DNA from: Microbacterium capsulatum
Lineage (GTDB): Bacteria; Actinomycetota; Actinomycetes; Actinomycetales; Microbacteriaceae
NCBI RefSeq assembly: GCF_030865425.1
Contig: NZ_JAVFCB010000014.1
Coordinates: 1 to 64,000 of the forward strand
Reading direction: 5' to 3'
DNA length: 64,000 nucleotides
The notes under the pieces were generated by a model. The model had not been told where the DNA came from. It saw nothing but the letters and a program-made list of their open reading frames with translations, and did no database searches. How positions within the stretch are numbered: position 1 is the first letter of the stretch; each line of letters starts with the position of its first letter. The translations under genes and the position numbers were made by a program. Shown here piece by piece: positions 34,169-43,093 of this stretch.

Positions 34169-35107
34169 TCAATCGTCGAGGGCGGCGAGGAGCACGGCCG
34201 ACGGGGCGAAGAACACGGATCCGGTCTTCGCGGTGGACACGTCGAGGATCCGGTCGTGCAGGCCCTCGGGGACGCCGACGAACATGCGCTCGAGCATCCG
34301 CTCGATGATCTGCAGCCGGCGGGCGTAACCGATGAAATACGTGCCGTACTCGCCCGCGCCGGGGCGGCCGAACGGCATGTTGTCACGCAGGATGTCGTGC
34401 TCGCCCTCGGAATCCTCGATCGTGGCGAGCGTCTTGTGTGCGCGCTGCCCGCTCTCCGCGTCGGCGAGTTCGACGTTGTCCGCCTTGGTGCGGCCGATCA
34501 CCGCCTCCTGCTCCTCGGTGCTCAGCCGCGCCCACGCGTCGAGGTCGTGCAGGTACTTCTGCACGACGACGTAGCTGCCGCCGGCGAAGGCCGGATCCTC
34601 GTCGCCGACGAGCGTGGAGGCGGGCAGGTCGGGGCCGATCGGGTTCGCGGTGCCGTCCACGAAGCCGAGGAGGTCGCGGGCGTCGAAATAGCGGAAGCCC
34701 GACACCTCGTCCTCGACCGCGACGGCGTCGCCGAGGGAGGCGAGCAGCAGCCGCTCGAACTCGAAGCACAGGTCCTGCCGGTCGGAGCGGATGTGGAACA
34801 GCAGATCACCGGGCGTGGAGACGGCGGTGTGCGTCGCGCCGGCGATCTCGCGGAACGGGTGCAGCTCGGCGGGCAGCGCACGTCCCGTCAGCGCCGGCCA
34901 GATCCGGGCGCCGATCCCGACCGTGCAGGTCAGGTGCGCGTCGAGGTCGCGGAAGCCGACCGTCTTGACGAGATCCTCGAGGCCGGCGGTCGCCGTCCGC
35001 GCCCGGTCGACCCGGTCATCACGCACGGTCACGACGAGGAAGACCGCCGATCCGGTGAGCGGCGCGTCGATGCTCTGCACCGCCAGGGGAACCCGTTCCG
35101 AAGCCAT
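34169..35107 (-). CDS. DyP-type haem peroxidase
   Basis: 312 residues. The distal GxxDG motif is GFVDGTANP with the catalytic Asp, and downstream FVGVPEGLHDRILD is family-typical. There is no signal peptide or Tat motif, so it is likely cytosolic; no encapsulin gene is adjacent. It sits between the sugar-acid genes and the GntR regulator on the minus strand. ATG 35107 has GGGAGG upstream. Physiological substrate unknown. Confidence 0.93.
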   Translation of the reverse strand: MASERVPLAVQSIDAPLTGSAVFLVVTVRDDRVDRARTATAGLEDLVKTVGFRDLDAHLTCTVGIGARIWPALTGRALPAELHPFREIAGATHTAVSTPGDLLFHIRSDRQDLCFEFERLLLASLGDAVAVEDEVSGFRYFDARDLLGFVDGTANPIGPDLPASTLVGDEDPAFAGGSYVVVQKYLHDLDAWARLSTEEQEAVIGRTKADNVELADAESGQRAHKTLATIEDSEGEHDILRDNMPFGRPGAGEYGTYFIGYARRLQIIERMLERMFVGVPEGLHDRILDVSTAKTGSVFFAPSAVLLAALDD

Positions 35108-35156
35108 GCGCGCCTCCCGTCCGGCGCCAGGCTACACCGGCGGCCGGCTCCGCTCC

Positions 35157-35834
35157 TCAGGCCTGGGCGGCCTGGCGCAGCCAGCGTTCGACGCCGGCGA
35201 TGTGCGCGGTCGCGAGTGAGGTCGCCAGGGCCGGATCGTGCTGGGCGATCGCATCGGCGATGGCCCGGTGCTCGGACAGCGTCCGCTCGACCGCGCCCTC
35301 CTCGGTGAGCCCGCGCCAGATCCGCGCGCGCACGGTCTGGCTGCTCAGGCTGTCGATGAGGCTGGCCAGGTAGCCGTTGCCGGTCATCCGCGCGATCTCG
35401 TGGTGGAAGCGCATGTCGTGCGCCACGAGGTCGTCGAGCGAGACGTCGGCGTCGACGGCGTCGATCTCCTGCTGCAGCTCGGCGATCGCCGCCTCGTCGC
35501 CGTGCGTGGCGGCGAGCCCAGTGGCCTGCGACTCCAGCATCCGCCGCACCGCGAAAAGCTCCAGCAGCGAGTCGTCGTCGTGCATGTCGACGACGAAGCT
35601 GATCGCCTCCAGCAGCAGGTGCGGCTCGAGGCTCGTGACGTACGTGCCGTCGCCGCGGCGTACGTCGAGGACCCGGATCACCTCGAGCGCCTTCACCGCC
35701 TCGCGCATGGAGTTGCGGGAGAGCCCGAGTCGCTCGGCGAGCTCCTTCTCCGGCGGGAGCCGGTCGCCCGGGCCGAGCTCACCGGACACGATCATCGCCT
35801 TGATCTTCTCGATCGCCTCGTCGGTGACTGCCAT
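35157..35834 (-). CDS. GntR-family (FadR/FCD) regulator of the sugar-acid cluster
   Basis: 225 residues. Winged helix LPPEKELAERLGLSRNSMREAVKALEVIRVLDVRRGDGTYV split over residues 27-67 and an FCD domain with HDMRFHHEIARMTGN. ATG 35834 has GAGG 9 nt upstream. It is divergent from the lactonase gene; the spacer carries TCATCGGATGT (35854-35864), nearly the dyad found between the dehydratase and FAH promoters. I infer that it binds both. Confidence 0.9.
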   Translation of the reverse strand: MAVTDEAIEKIKAMIVSGELGPGDRLPPEKELAERLGLSRNSMREAVKALEVIRVLDVRRGDGTYVTSLEPHLLLEAISFVVDMHDDDSLLELFAVRRMLESQATGLAATHGDEAAIAELQQEIDAVDADVSLDDLVAHDMRFHHEIARMTGNGYLASLIDSLSSQTVRARIWRGLTEEGAVERTLSEHRAIADAIAQHDPALATSLATAHIAGVERWLRQAAQA

Positions 35835-35853
35835 AGCGCACATCCTCGCAGAT

Positions 35854-35864
35854 TCATCGGATGT
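35854..35864. promoter_or_regulatory. Operator candidate TCATC-G-GATGT
   Basis: Followed by CT like the site at 32350-32360; together the two sites share CATCxGATGTCT. It lies 20 bp from the regulator start and 40 bp from the lactonase start. Confidence 0.65.
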
Positions 35865-35903
35865 CTGCACCCGCTCTCGGCGGACCTGAGAGAGGATGTC
35901 GTC

Positions 35904-36770
35904 ATGCGCGTGCTCGACTCCCATCTGCATCTGTGGGATCCGTCCCGTCTCGACTACCCCTGGCTGGAGGGTCCGCTCGCCGCGCGGTTCGCCGGGGCCG
36001 AACTCGCGGAGACGGATACGGCCGGCGCCGCGGTCTTCGTGCAGGCCGAGTGCCTGGAGGCGCAGTTCCTCGACGAGGTGCGCTGGGTGGCCGAGTCCGC
36101 GCCCGCCACGGGCGTCGTCGGGATCGTCGCGGGTGCCCGGCTCGACCGTGGTGCGGAGACTGAGGCGCATCTCGTCGCCCTGGCGGAACTGGCGCTCGCC
36201 TCCGGAGCGCGGATCGTCGGCGTGCGCCACCTGCTGCAGGGCGAGCCGGACGGCACCGCCACGTCCGAGGCGTTCCTCGCCGGCGCGGCGTCCGTAGCCG
36301 CCCGCGGCTGGGCGTTCGATGCCTGCGTCCGCCCCCCGCAGCTGCCCGACGTCACGGCCCTCGCCGCGGCCCTGCCGGAGCTGCGGATCGTGCTCGACCA
36401 CCTCGGCAAGCCCGCGGTCGGCACCGCGCCCGTCCCGCTCGTTCCCGACGCCGCATGGATCCGGGACATCGGGGATCTCGCGGTCCACGGGAACGTCGCG
36501 GTCAAGCTGTCCGGCCTGCCCGCGGAAGCGGGCGGATCCTGGGACGCCACGCAGGTGGCGCCGTTCCTCGACGTCGTCGCCGACGCCTTCGGACCGGACC
36601 GCCTGCTCTGGGGCAGCGACTGGCCCGTCTCCGCGGTCGGCCCGGAGGGGTACCGCGCGGGCGACCGCACCGCCTGGCTCGACGCCGTCGCGGGCTGGGC
36701 CGAGGATCGAGGGCTCGACGTCGACGCGGTCCTCTGGCGCAACGCCGCCCGGGTCTACGGCCTGGCCTGA
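35904..36770 (+). CDS. Amidohydrolase-fold lactonase, probable L-fuconolactonase
   Basis: 288 residues. Metal-binding start VLDSHLHLWDPSRLDYPWLEG, then VFVQAEC, LDHLGKPAVG, NVAVKLSGL and the C-terminal LLWGSDWPVS, all typical of the fuconolactonase/rhamnonolactonase COG3618 group. It would open the lactone made by the aldose dehydrogenase. RBS AGAGGA lies 7 nt before ATG 35904. Confidence 0.9.
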   Translation: MRVLDSHLHLWDPSRLDYPWLEGPLAARFAGAELAETDTAGAAVFVQAECLEAQFLDEVRWVAESAPATGVVGIVAGARLDRGAETEAHLVALAELALASGARIVGVRHLLQGEPDGTATSEAFLAGAASVAARGWAFDACVRPPQLPDVTALAAALPELRIVLDHLGKPAVGTAPVPLVPDAAWIRDIGDLAVHGNVAVKLSGLPAEAGGSWDATQVAPFLDVVADAFGPDRLLWGSDWPVSAVGPEGYRAGDRTAWLDAVAGWAEDRGLDVDAVLWRNAARVYGLA

Positions 36771-36891
36771 ACACCGCCGTCCGGCGGACAGGCGGATCCC
36801 TCCGTTCGACGTGCGCAACCGGCCGGATCCGACCCGGGAACCGAGACAGTTGAGCGCTTCGAACAGAACACCGCGCCGGTACCCTCGGTAC

Positions 36892-37959
36892 ATGACCGCC
36901 GACTGGACCGGATCCGCCATCGCCATGCTCGAGGCGGATGCGAACCGCAGCGCCGACACGCATCTGCACGTCTTCCCGCTCCCGGCGGAGTGGGGCATCG
37001 ACCTGTACCTCAAGGACGAGTCGGTGCACCCGACCGGATCCCTCAAGCACCGCCTCGCGCGCTCGCTGATCCTGTACGCGCTGGTGAACGGGCGGATCCA
37101 CGACGGCTCCACGCTCGTCGAGGCCTCGAGCGGCTCGACGGCGGTGTCCGAGGCGTACTTCGCGCGCATGCTCGGGCTGTCGTTCGTGACGGTCGTGCCG
37201 CGCTCGACGAGCCAGGAGAAGATCGACCTCATCGAGTTCTACGGCGGGCGCTGCCACTTCGTCGACGCCGCGTCCGACATGTACGCCGAGGCGGAGCGGC
37301 TCGCCGCCGAGTGCGGCGGGCACTACCTCGACCAGTTCACCTACGCCGAGCGCGCGACGGACTGGCGCGGCAACAACAACATCGCCGAGAGCGTGTTCAG
37401 CCAGCTGAGCCGCGAGCGGCACCCGATCCCGAGCTGGATCGTCGTCGGCGCCGGCACCGGCGGCACGAGCGCCACGTTCGGCCGGTACGTGCGCTACCGC
37501 CGGCACGACACCCGGATCGCGGTCGTCGACCCGGAGGGCTCGGCCTTCTACGGCGGCTGGGCGAACCAGGACCCGTCGTTCACCACCGGCACTCCGAGCA
37601 GGATCGAGGGCATCGGCCGCCCGCGCGTCGAGCCGTCGTTCGTGCCGGGGATCATCGACGAGATGATCCCGGTGCCCGACGCCGCGTCGATCGCCGCGAT
37701 CCGGCTGCTCAAGCAGCGCACGCTGCACTGGGCCGGCGGATCGACCGGCACGAACCTGGTCGGCGCGTTCCAGCTCATCGCGCGGATGCTCCGGGACGGC
37801 GAGCGCGGCAGCGTGGTCACGCTCATCTGCGACGGCGGCGCGCGCTACCTCGACACGTACTACTCCGACGACTGGGTGGCGGAGCGGGGCTGGGACCTCG
37901 CCCCTCACCGCGCGCGGATGGAGCACTTCCTCAGCAGCGGGGAGTGGCGCGAGGAGTGA
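36892..37959 (+). CDS. PLP-dependent cysteine desulfhydrase-like enzyme (Cds1 type)
   Basis: 355 residues of the cysteine synthase fold. The PLP lysine is probably K52 in KDESVHPTGSLKHRLARSL; the phosphate loop is VVGAGTGGTSATFGR; EASSGSTAVSEA is also seen. The C-terminal region YLDTYYSDDWVAERGWD matches the actinobacterial Cds1-type enzymes that degrade cysteine to pyruvate, ammonia and sulfide. ATG 36892 lies 6 nt after TACCCT (36880-36885), a leaderless start; TTCGAA at 36858 may be the -35. Confidence 0.88.
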   Translation: MTADWTGSAIAMLEADANRSADTHLHVFPLPAEWGIDLYLKDESVHPTGSLKHRLARSLILYALVNGRIHDGSTLVEASSGSTAVSEAYFARMLGLSFVTVVPRSTSQEKIDLIEFYGGRCHFVDAASDMYAEAERLAAECGGHYLDQFTYAERATDWRGNNNIAESVFSQLSRERHPIPSWIVVGAGTGGTSATFGRYVRYRRHDTRIAVVDPEGSAFYGGWANQDPSFTTGTPSRIEGIGRPRVEPSFVPGIIDEMIPVPDAASIAAIRLLKQRTLHWAGGSTGTNLVGAFQLIARMLRDGERGSVVTLICDGGARYLDTYYSDDWVAERGWDLAPHRARMEHFLSSGEWREE

Positions 37960-38016
37960 GATCCTCGGTCCGGCGTTTTCCGTGACCGCGGCGGCCGCGC
38001 TCGCTACGCTGGCGGC

Positions 38017-38526
38017 ATGACCACGCTCATCCTCACCGTCGTCGGATCCGATCGTCCGGGCCTCGTCGCCACCGTCGCCGACGTCGTCGACGCGCACGGC
38101 GGGAACTGGGAGAACAGCCGTCTCGCCGAGCTCGCGGGCACGTTCGCCGGGGTGATCGAGGTGTCCGTTCCGGCCGAGCGCGTGGACGCCCTGCGCGGCG
38201 AGCTCTCCGGCCTCGACGGACTGCTCACGATCGCGGTGCAGCCCGGCACGGCGGCGTCCGAGGACGCGTCGCCCGTGCGGCTCACCGTGCACGTGCTCGG
38301 CAACGACCGCCCGGGCATCGTGCGCGAGGTGTCCGGCGCGCTCACCGCGCACGCGCTGACGATCGGCAGCATGACGAGCGAGGTGCGCGACGCGGCGATG
38401 GCCGGCGGGCGCCTGTTCGAGGCGACCGTGGTCGCGACCGTGCCCGCGTCGGCGGACCCCGATGCGCTGCGCGCGACCCTGGAGCGGATCGCGAACGACC
38501 TGCAGGTCGACATCACGATCAACTGA
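38017..38526 (+). CDS. Double-ACT-domain protein (GcvR-like)
   Basis: 169 residues made of two ACT domains, TTLILTVVGSDRPGLVATVADVV at the start and VRLTVHVLGNDRPGIVREVSGAL in the middle, with no other domain. GcvR-type proteins sense amino acids such as glycine. Here no gcv genes are adjacent. ATG 38017 lies 6 nt after TACGCT (38005-38010), so leaderless. Ends before a family A palindrome. Confidence 0.87.
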   Translation: MTTLILTVVGSDRPGLVATVADVVDAHGGNWENSRLAELAGTFAGVIEVSVPAERVDALRGELSGLDGLLTIAVQPGTAASEDASPVRLTVHVLGNDRPGIVREVSGALTAHALTIGSMTSEVRDAAMAGGRLFEATVVATVPASADPDALRATLERIANDLQVDITIN

Positions 38527-38541
38527 GGCATCGCCGCCAGC

Positions 38542-38597
38542 GGGGTCGTTGAGCGAGGACGCCGCGTTTCGTCTCGCTTCGCTCGCTCAACGACCCC
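38542..38597. repeat. Family A palindrome, short complete copy
   Basis: GGGGTCGTTGAGCGA (38542-38556) pairs with the end of the right arm (38565-38597, ending GCTCGCTCAACGACCCC), with a loop of only a few bases in its compact form. It lies between the convergent ACT and aldo/keto reductase genes. Confidence 0.87.
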
Positions 38598-38605
38598 GAA
38601 CGGGC

Positions 38606-39619
38606 TCAGACCAGGCGGTGCTTCGGCGACACCTCGTACGTGTCGGCCGGGTCGGAGTGCACGACCGAACCCAGCGCCGCGTCGATCGCGGCGAGGGTGT
38701 CGGCGTCCAGCACGACGCCGGAGGCCTTGACCGTGTCGGCGAGCTGCTCCGGGCGGGAGGCGCCGACCAGCGCGGCGGCGACGTTCGGGTTCTGCAGCAC
38801 CCACGCGATCGCGAGCTGCGGCATCGTCAGACCCGCCTCGGCGGCGATCGGCTTCAGCCGCTGCACGGCCTCGAGGATGTCGTCCTGCAGGAGTTCCCGG
38901 ATGAAGTGCGCCCCGGAATGCGGATCCGTCGCGCGCGAGCCCTCCGGAACCGGCTGACCGGGCAGGTACTTGCCGCTCAGCACGCCCTGCGCCATCGGCG
39001 ACCAGACGATCTGCGAGATCCCCAGCTCCTCCGACGCGGGGACGACCTTGCCCTCGATCACGCGGTGCAGCATCGAGTACTGCGGCTGGTTCGAGATGAG
39101 CTGCACGCCCAGCTGCTTCGCCAGCGCGTGGCCCTCGCGGAGCTGCTCCGCGGTCCACTCGGAGACGCCGATGTACAGCGCCTTGCCCTGACGGACGACG
39201 TCGGCGAACGCCTGGAACGTCTCCTCGAGCGGGGTCTCGTAGTCGAAGCGGTGCGCCTGGTACAGGTCGACGTAGTCGGTGCCGAGGCGCTGCAGGGATC
39301 CGTTGATCGACTCGAAGATGTGCTTGCGGCTGAGGCCGGTGTCGTTCGGGCCCTTCGGGCCGGTCGGGAAGTAGACCTTCGTGAAGATCTCCAGGCTCTC
39401 CCGGCGCTGGCCGGCGAGCGCCTTGCCGAGCACGACCTCGGCGGCGGTGTTCGCGTAGGTGTCCGCGGTGTCGAACGTGGTGATGCCGGCGTCGAGCGCG
39501 GCCTGCACCGTCTTGATCGCGGCGTCGTCCTCGACCTGCGAGGCGTGGGTGACCCAGTTGCCGTAGGTGATCTCGGAGACCTTCAGACCGCTGTTGCCCA
39601 GGTATCGATAGTTGACCAT
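38606..39619 (-). CDS. Aldo/keto reductase (KCNAB/YghZ-like)
   Basis: 337 residues. Catalytic residues in FDTADTYANTAAEVVLGKAL (Asp, Tyr), FTKVYFP (Lys) and LYQAHRFDYETPLEET (His); NADP-binding end VGASRPEQLADTVKA. It resembles the potassium-channel beta-subunit-like AKRs that reduce aldehydes. ATG 39619 lies 6 nt after TAGCCT (minus strand, 39631-39626), where GGAG also overlaps, so either leaderless or with a very short leader. Confidence 0.9.
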   Translation of the reverse strand: MVNYRYLGNSGLKVSEITYGNWVTHASQVEDDAAIKTVQAALDAGITTFDTADTYANTAAEVVLGKALAGQRRESLEIFTKVYFPTGPKGPNDTGLSRKHIFESINGSLQRLGTDYVDLYQAHRFDYETPLEETFQAFADVVRQGKALYIGVSEWTAEQLREGHALAKQLGVQLISNQPQYSMLHRVIEGKVVPASEELGISQIVWSPMAQGVLSGKYLPGQPVPEGSRATDPHSGAHFIRELLQDDILEAVQRLKPIAAEAGLTMPQLAIAWVLQNPNVAAALVGASRPEQLADTVKASGVVLDADTLAAIDAALGSVVHSDPADTYEVSPKHRLV

Positions 39620-39628
39620 GGCTCCAGG

Positions 39629-40339
39629 CTAGGGCCGGCCGGCGACGTCGGGGGCCACGGCCTCCTCGGCCATCTGCTTGCGCAGCCAGTACTCGGTCTG
39701 CGCGACGTGGCCCGCGGCGGCCGCAGAGGCCGCTGCCGGATCCCGGGCGACGAGTCCCCGCGCTATTGCGCGGTGCCCGGCGTCCGAGAGATCCTTCAGC
39801 TGCGCGGCGTCCTCGTCGTCGAAGATCCGGTACTGCCGGGTCCGTGAACGCAGCACCTGCAGGAGGCTGGTGAGCGCGGCGTTGCCGGCGAGGTCCGCGA
39901 TGCGCATGTGGAACTCGTGATCGAGCCGGGAGGCCTCGTCGTCGTCCGTGCAGTCCGCGATCCGCTCCACGAGCTCGGTGAGCCCCGCCAGGGTCTCGTC
40001 GTCCGCGCGGGCCGCGGCGATCGCGGCCGCGTGCGCCTCGAGCGGGCGACGGATCTCGACGAGTTCCAGGATCGCGTCGAGCGGCAGCAGGTCGACGGTC
40101 AGCGAGAGCCCCTGGATGAGATCCGCGGGCCGCAGGGTGCTCACGTAGCTGCCGGATCCGTGCCGGGTCTCCAGGACGCCGAGCGCGGCGAGCATCCGGA
40201 TCGCCTCGCGCACCGAGCCGCGGGAGACGCCGAGCTGATCGCACAGCTCGCCCTCGCTGGGGAGCTTGTCGCCCGGGCGCAGCGCGCCGTCGGCGATCAG
40301 CGCACGCAGCCCGTGCAGTGCGGTGTCGAGTGCGCTCAT
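39629..40339 (-). CDS. GntR-family (FadR/FCD) regulator
   Basis: 236 residues. Winged helix LPSEGELCDQLGVSRGSVREAIRMLAALGVLETRHGSGSYV over residues 26-66 and an FCD domain with LDHEFHMRIADLAGN. A strong site (GGAGGAGG) precedes ATG 40339. Divergent from the aminotransferase and ABC genes, with two TTGT-N3-ACAA-like sites between, so it is the likely repressor of that operon. Confidence 0.9.
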   Translation of the reverse strand: MSALDTALHGLRALIADGALRPGDKLPSEGELCDQLGVSRGSVREAIRMLAALGVLETRHGSGSYVSTLRPADLIQGLSLTVDLLPLDAILELVEIRRPLEAHAAAIAAARADDETLAGLTELVERIADCTDDDEASRLDHEFHMRIADLAGNAALTSLLQVLRSRTRQYRIFDDEDAAQLKDLSDAGHRAIARGLVARDPAAASAAAAGHVAQTEYWLRKQMAEEAVAPDVAGRP

Positions 40340-40397
40340 GCTCCTCCTCCTGCGCCATCCCCTCCGAGTGTGGGGCACCAGGCCCGTCCGACGATAG

Positions 40398-40471
40398 TTG
40401 TATAACGACTCGGCACGCAAAAGCCGAAAAGATGGCCATTTGCTTCCTTGTGTGGCAAAGTTGTGCGACAA
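40398..40471. promoter_or_regulatory. Two operator-like sites TTGT-N3-ACAA
   Basis: TTGTATAACGA (40398-40408, one mismatch) and TTGTGCGACAA (40461-40471, perfect dyad), 63 bp apart between the divergent GntR and aminotransferase genes. They fit the short dyads of FadR-type GntR proteins. This spacer is AT-richer than its surroundings. Confidence 0.6.
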
Positions 40472-40500
40472 GTCAGACATCACTCCCTGAACTCTCGAGG

Positions 40501-41730
40501 ATGAGCACGCCCATGGACGACCCCCGCACGGCCGCCCGCACCGCCCCGGTGCGCCTGGAGTCCTACGACCGGGCCCGCAACGCCTGGCCGCTCGACCCGA
40601 CGATCGTGCACTTGAACCACGGGTCCTTCGGCGCGGTGCCCAGCGAGGTCGTCGCCGTCCAGGACCGGCTGCGGCGCGAGGCCGACCTCGGCCCGATCGG
40701 CTGGTTCCCGCGGATCGCTGAGAAGGTGGCCGAGGCGCGCGCGCTCACCGCCCCGTTCGTCGGCGCCGCCCCGCAGGACTCCGTCTTCGTGCCCAACGCC
40801 TCCGCCGCCGCGACCGTCGTCTACAACGCGCTGCGCCTCGACGCCGACGACGAGATCCTCGTGACCGACCACGGCTACGGCGCGGTCACCATGGGCGCGG
40901 CACGGCTCGCGCGGCGCTTCGGCGCCCGCGTGCGCACGGTAGGGCTCGGCCTCTTCGACGACGAGGACGCCGTCCTCGCCCGGTTCGCCGAGGCGATCGG
41001 CCCGCGTACCCGCCTCATCGTCGTCGATCAGATCACCTCCCCCACGGCCCGGCGCCTCCCCACCGCCGAGATCACCGCGCTCGCGCACGCCAGGGGCGTC
41101 CGCGTGCTCGTCGACGGCGCGCACGCGCCGGGGCTCGTCCCGGACGCCGCGCTGGCCGGCGGCGGGGACTGGTGGTTCGGCAACCTGCACAAGTGGCCCT
41201 GCGCGCCGCGCGGATCCGCCCTCCTCGTCACCCGCGCCGAGGATCGCGACGAGCTCTGGCCGCTGATCGACTCGTGGGCCGCGCACGAGGCCTACCCCGC
41301 CCGCTTCGACACCCAGGGCACGATCGACGCGACGGCGTACCTCGCCACGCCCGCCGCGATCGCCTTCGTGGAGCGGGAGTACGGCTGGGAACGCACCCGT
41401 GCCACGCTTTCGGAGATCGCCGACGCCGGCGCCCGGATCATCGCCGACGCCTTCGAGGCGCAGGCGGACGAGCCGGCGCTCGTGGACCTCCCGATGCCCG
41501 TGCCCTCCATGCGCCTGGTGCGCCTGCCCCGCGGCATCGGCCGCGGCCGCGAAGAGGCGGACGACCTGCGCATGCGGCTGTTCGACGAGCTGCGTGTGGA
41601 GACCGCGTTCACGAGCTTCGCGGGGACAGGGTACTTCCGCCTCTCCGCGCATCTGTACACCGAGGCCGCCGACTTCGAGGCGTTCGCCGAGCGCTGCGTC
41701 CCGCGGATCCTCGAACTCGCCCGATCCTGA
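40501..41730 (+). CDS. Class V aminotransferase (isopenicillin-N epimerase-like)
   Basis: 409 residues. PLP fold with LNHGSFGAVPSEV, NASAAATVVYNAL, VLVDGAHAPGLVP and the Schiff-base lysine in WWFGNLHKWPCAPRGSALL, as in the isopenicillin N epimerase/cysteine desulfurase-like group. Substrate unknown. ATG 40501 directly follows CTCGAGG; ATG 40513 is an alternative with longer spacing. It is probably co-transcribed with the ABC importer genes that follow. Confidence 0.87.
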   Translation: MSTPMDDPRTAARTAPVRLESYDRARNAWPLDPTIVHLNHGSFGAVPSEVVAVQDRLRREADLGPIGWFPRIAEKVAEARALTAPFVGAAPQDSVFVPNASAAATVVYNALRLDADDEILVTDHGYGAVTMGAARLARRFGARVRTVGLGLFDDEDAVLARFAEAIGPRTRLIVVDQITSPTARRLPTAEITALAHARGVRVLVDGAHAPGLVPDAALAGGGDWWFGNLHKWPCAPRGSALLVTRAEDRDELWPLIDSWAAHEAYPARFDTQGTIDATAYLATPAAIAFVEREYGWERTRATLSEIADAGARIIADAFEAQADEPALVDLPMPVPSMRLVRLPRGIGRGREEADDLRMRLFDELRVETAFTSFAGTGYFRLSAHLYTEAADFEAFAERCVPRILELARS

Positions 41731-41778
41731 TCCCTTGCATCATCCCCCTGCAGTATCCACACAACGAAAGGAAGCCCC

Positions 41779-43089
41779 ATGGTGAAGCGCACCCGACTCA
41801 CCGCGATCGCCGGGGTGGGCACTGTCGCCCTCCTCGCGCTCACGGCATGCTCCGGCGGAGCGACGACCGGCAGCGGCTCGAACGGCAAGGTCACCCTCCA
41901 GATGGTGGAGAGCCTGACCAACCCCGACCGCACCAAGCTCATCCGCGGCTTGCTGGACGATTTCCAGAAGGCCAACCCGGACATCACCGTGAAGCTGGTC
42001 TCGCCGCCGACCGAACAGGCCGACACCACGATCCAGCAGATGCTGCAGTCGGGTAAGGGCATCGACGTGCTCGAGGTGCGCGACATCACCGTCGGCCCGT
42101 TCTCGAACAACCACTGGCTGTACGACATGTCCGGCGACCTGAAGAGCTGGGACGGCTGGAAGGAGCTCACCGACAACGCCAAGTCCGCGGCCGACTCGAA
42201 GGGCAAGAGCTGGTTCGTGCCGTACGGCTTCTACGGGCTGTCGCTGTTCTACCGCACGGACCTCGTCAAGCAGGCCGGCTTCTCCGCACCCCCGCACTCC
42301 TGGACCGATCTGCTCGAGCAGGCGTCGAAGATCCAGGATCCCGCCAAGAACCAGTTCGGCTACGCGTTCCGCGGCGGCAAGAACGCCAACTCGAACGTCG
42401 TCGCCGCGATCGAGGCCTACACGATCGACGACCTCGACGTGAAGAACGCCTTCAACCTCAAGGACGGCAAGACGATCTTCTCGTCGCCCGCGGCGCAGAA
42501 GGCGGTCGACGACTACTTCGCCCTGTTCAAGAAGGCCTCCCCGCCGTCCGCCGTTTCCTGGGGGTACCCGGAGATGGTCGCCGGCTTCACGAACGGCACG
42601 ACCGGCTTCCTGCTGCAGGACCCCGAGGTGATCGCCACGGTGTCCGCCTCGAGCCTGAAGCAGGACCAGTGGAACACCGCGCCGCTGCTCGTCGGACCGT
42701 CCGGCAAGGCCGCGCAGCCGCTCGCGGTCGCCGGCTGGGGCGTCGCGCAGTCCAGCGCCCACAAGCAGGCCGCGGTCAAGCTCGTCGAGTACCTGTCGTC
42801 GGCGAAGCCTGCCACGACGTTCGCGCAGAAGAACAGCCTCGTGCCGATCATCGCGGCCGCCGCGAAGGACCCGTTCTACTCGACCGGGCCGTGGAGCAGC
42901 TACGTGACGATGACCCAGCACCCGGACACCTACGTCAACGTGCAGCAGCCGCGCGGCGTCAGCTGGTGGACCGAGTGGATCCAGAAGTCCGACCAGGACG
43001 TGCAGAGCGTGCTGCTCGGCAACATGAGCACCAAGGATCTGCTGAAGTCCTGGGACCAGTACTGGACCGACAAGCAGAAGAAGGGCTGA
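41779..43089 (+). CDS. Sugar-type ABC transporter substrate-binding lipoprotein
   Basis: 436 residues. Signal peptide with lipobox LTAC, Cys24 lipidated, then a cluster-B/D binding-protein fold (VTLQMVESLTNPDRTKLIRGLLDDFQKANPDITVKL; VPYGFYGLSLFYRTDLVKQAGF). Many Trp/Tyr residues suit carbohydrate or amino-sugar binding. RBS AAAGGAAG precedes ATG 41779. Followed by two permeases. Confidence 0.92.
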   Translation: MVKRTRLTAIAGVGTVALLALTACSGGATTGSGSNGKVTLQMVESLTNPDRTKLIRGLLDDFQKANPDITVKLVSPPTEQADTTIQQMLQSGKGIDVLEVRDITVGPFSNNHWLYDMSGDLKSWDGWKELTDNAKSAADSKGKSWFVPYGFYGLSLFYRTDLVKQAGFSAPPHSWTDLLEQASKIQDPAKNQFGYAFRGGKNANSNVVAAIEAYTIDDLDVKNAFNLKDGKTIFSSPAAQKAVDDYFALFKKASPPSAVSWGYPEMVAGFTNGTTGFLLQDPEVIATVSASSLKQDQWNTAPLLVGPSGKAAQPLAVAGWGVAQSSAHKQAAVKLVEYLSSAKPATTFAQKNSLVPIIAAAAKDPFYSTGPWSSYVTMTQHPDTYVNVQQPRGVSWWTEWIQKSDQDVQSVLLGNMSTKDLLKSWDQYWTDKQKKG

Positions 43090-43093
43090 TGTC

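Noticed and set aside
34169..35107. Encapsulin cargo role for the DyP peroxidase
   Set aside because: No encapsulin shell gene is adjacent, and the C-terminus (SAVLLAALDD) gives no clear cargo-loading peptide.
35157..37232. 691-codon minus-strand frame extending the GntR regulator
   Set aside because: Only the C-terminal 225 codons encode GntR/FCD; the rest is antisense to the lactonase and desulfhydrase genes. ATG 35834 has a ribosome-binding site.
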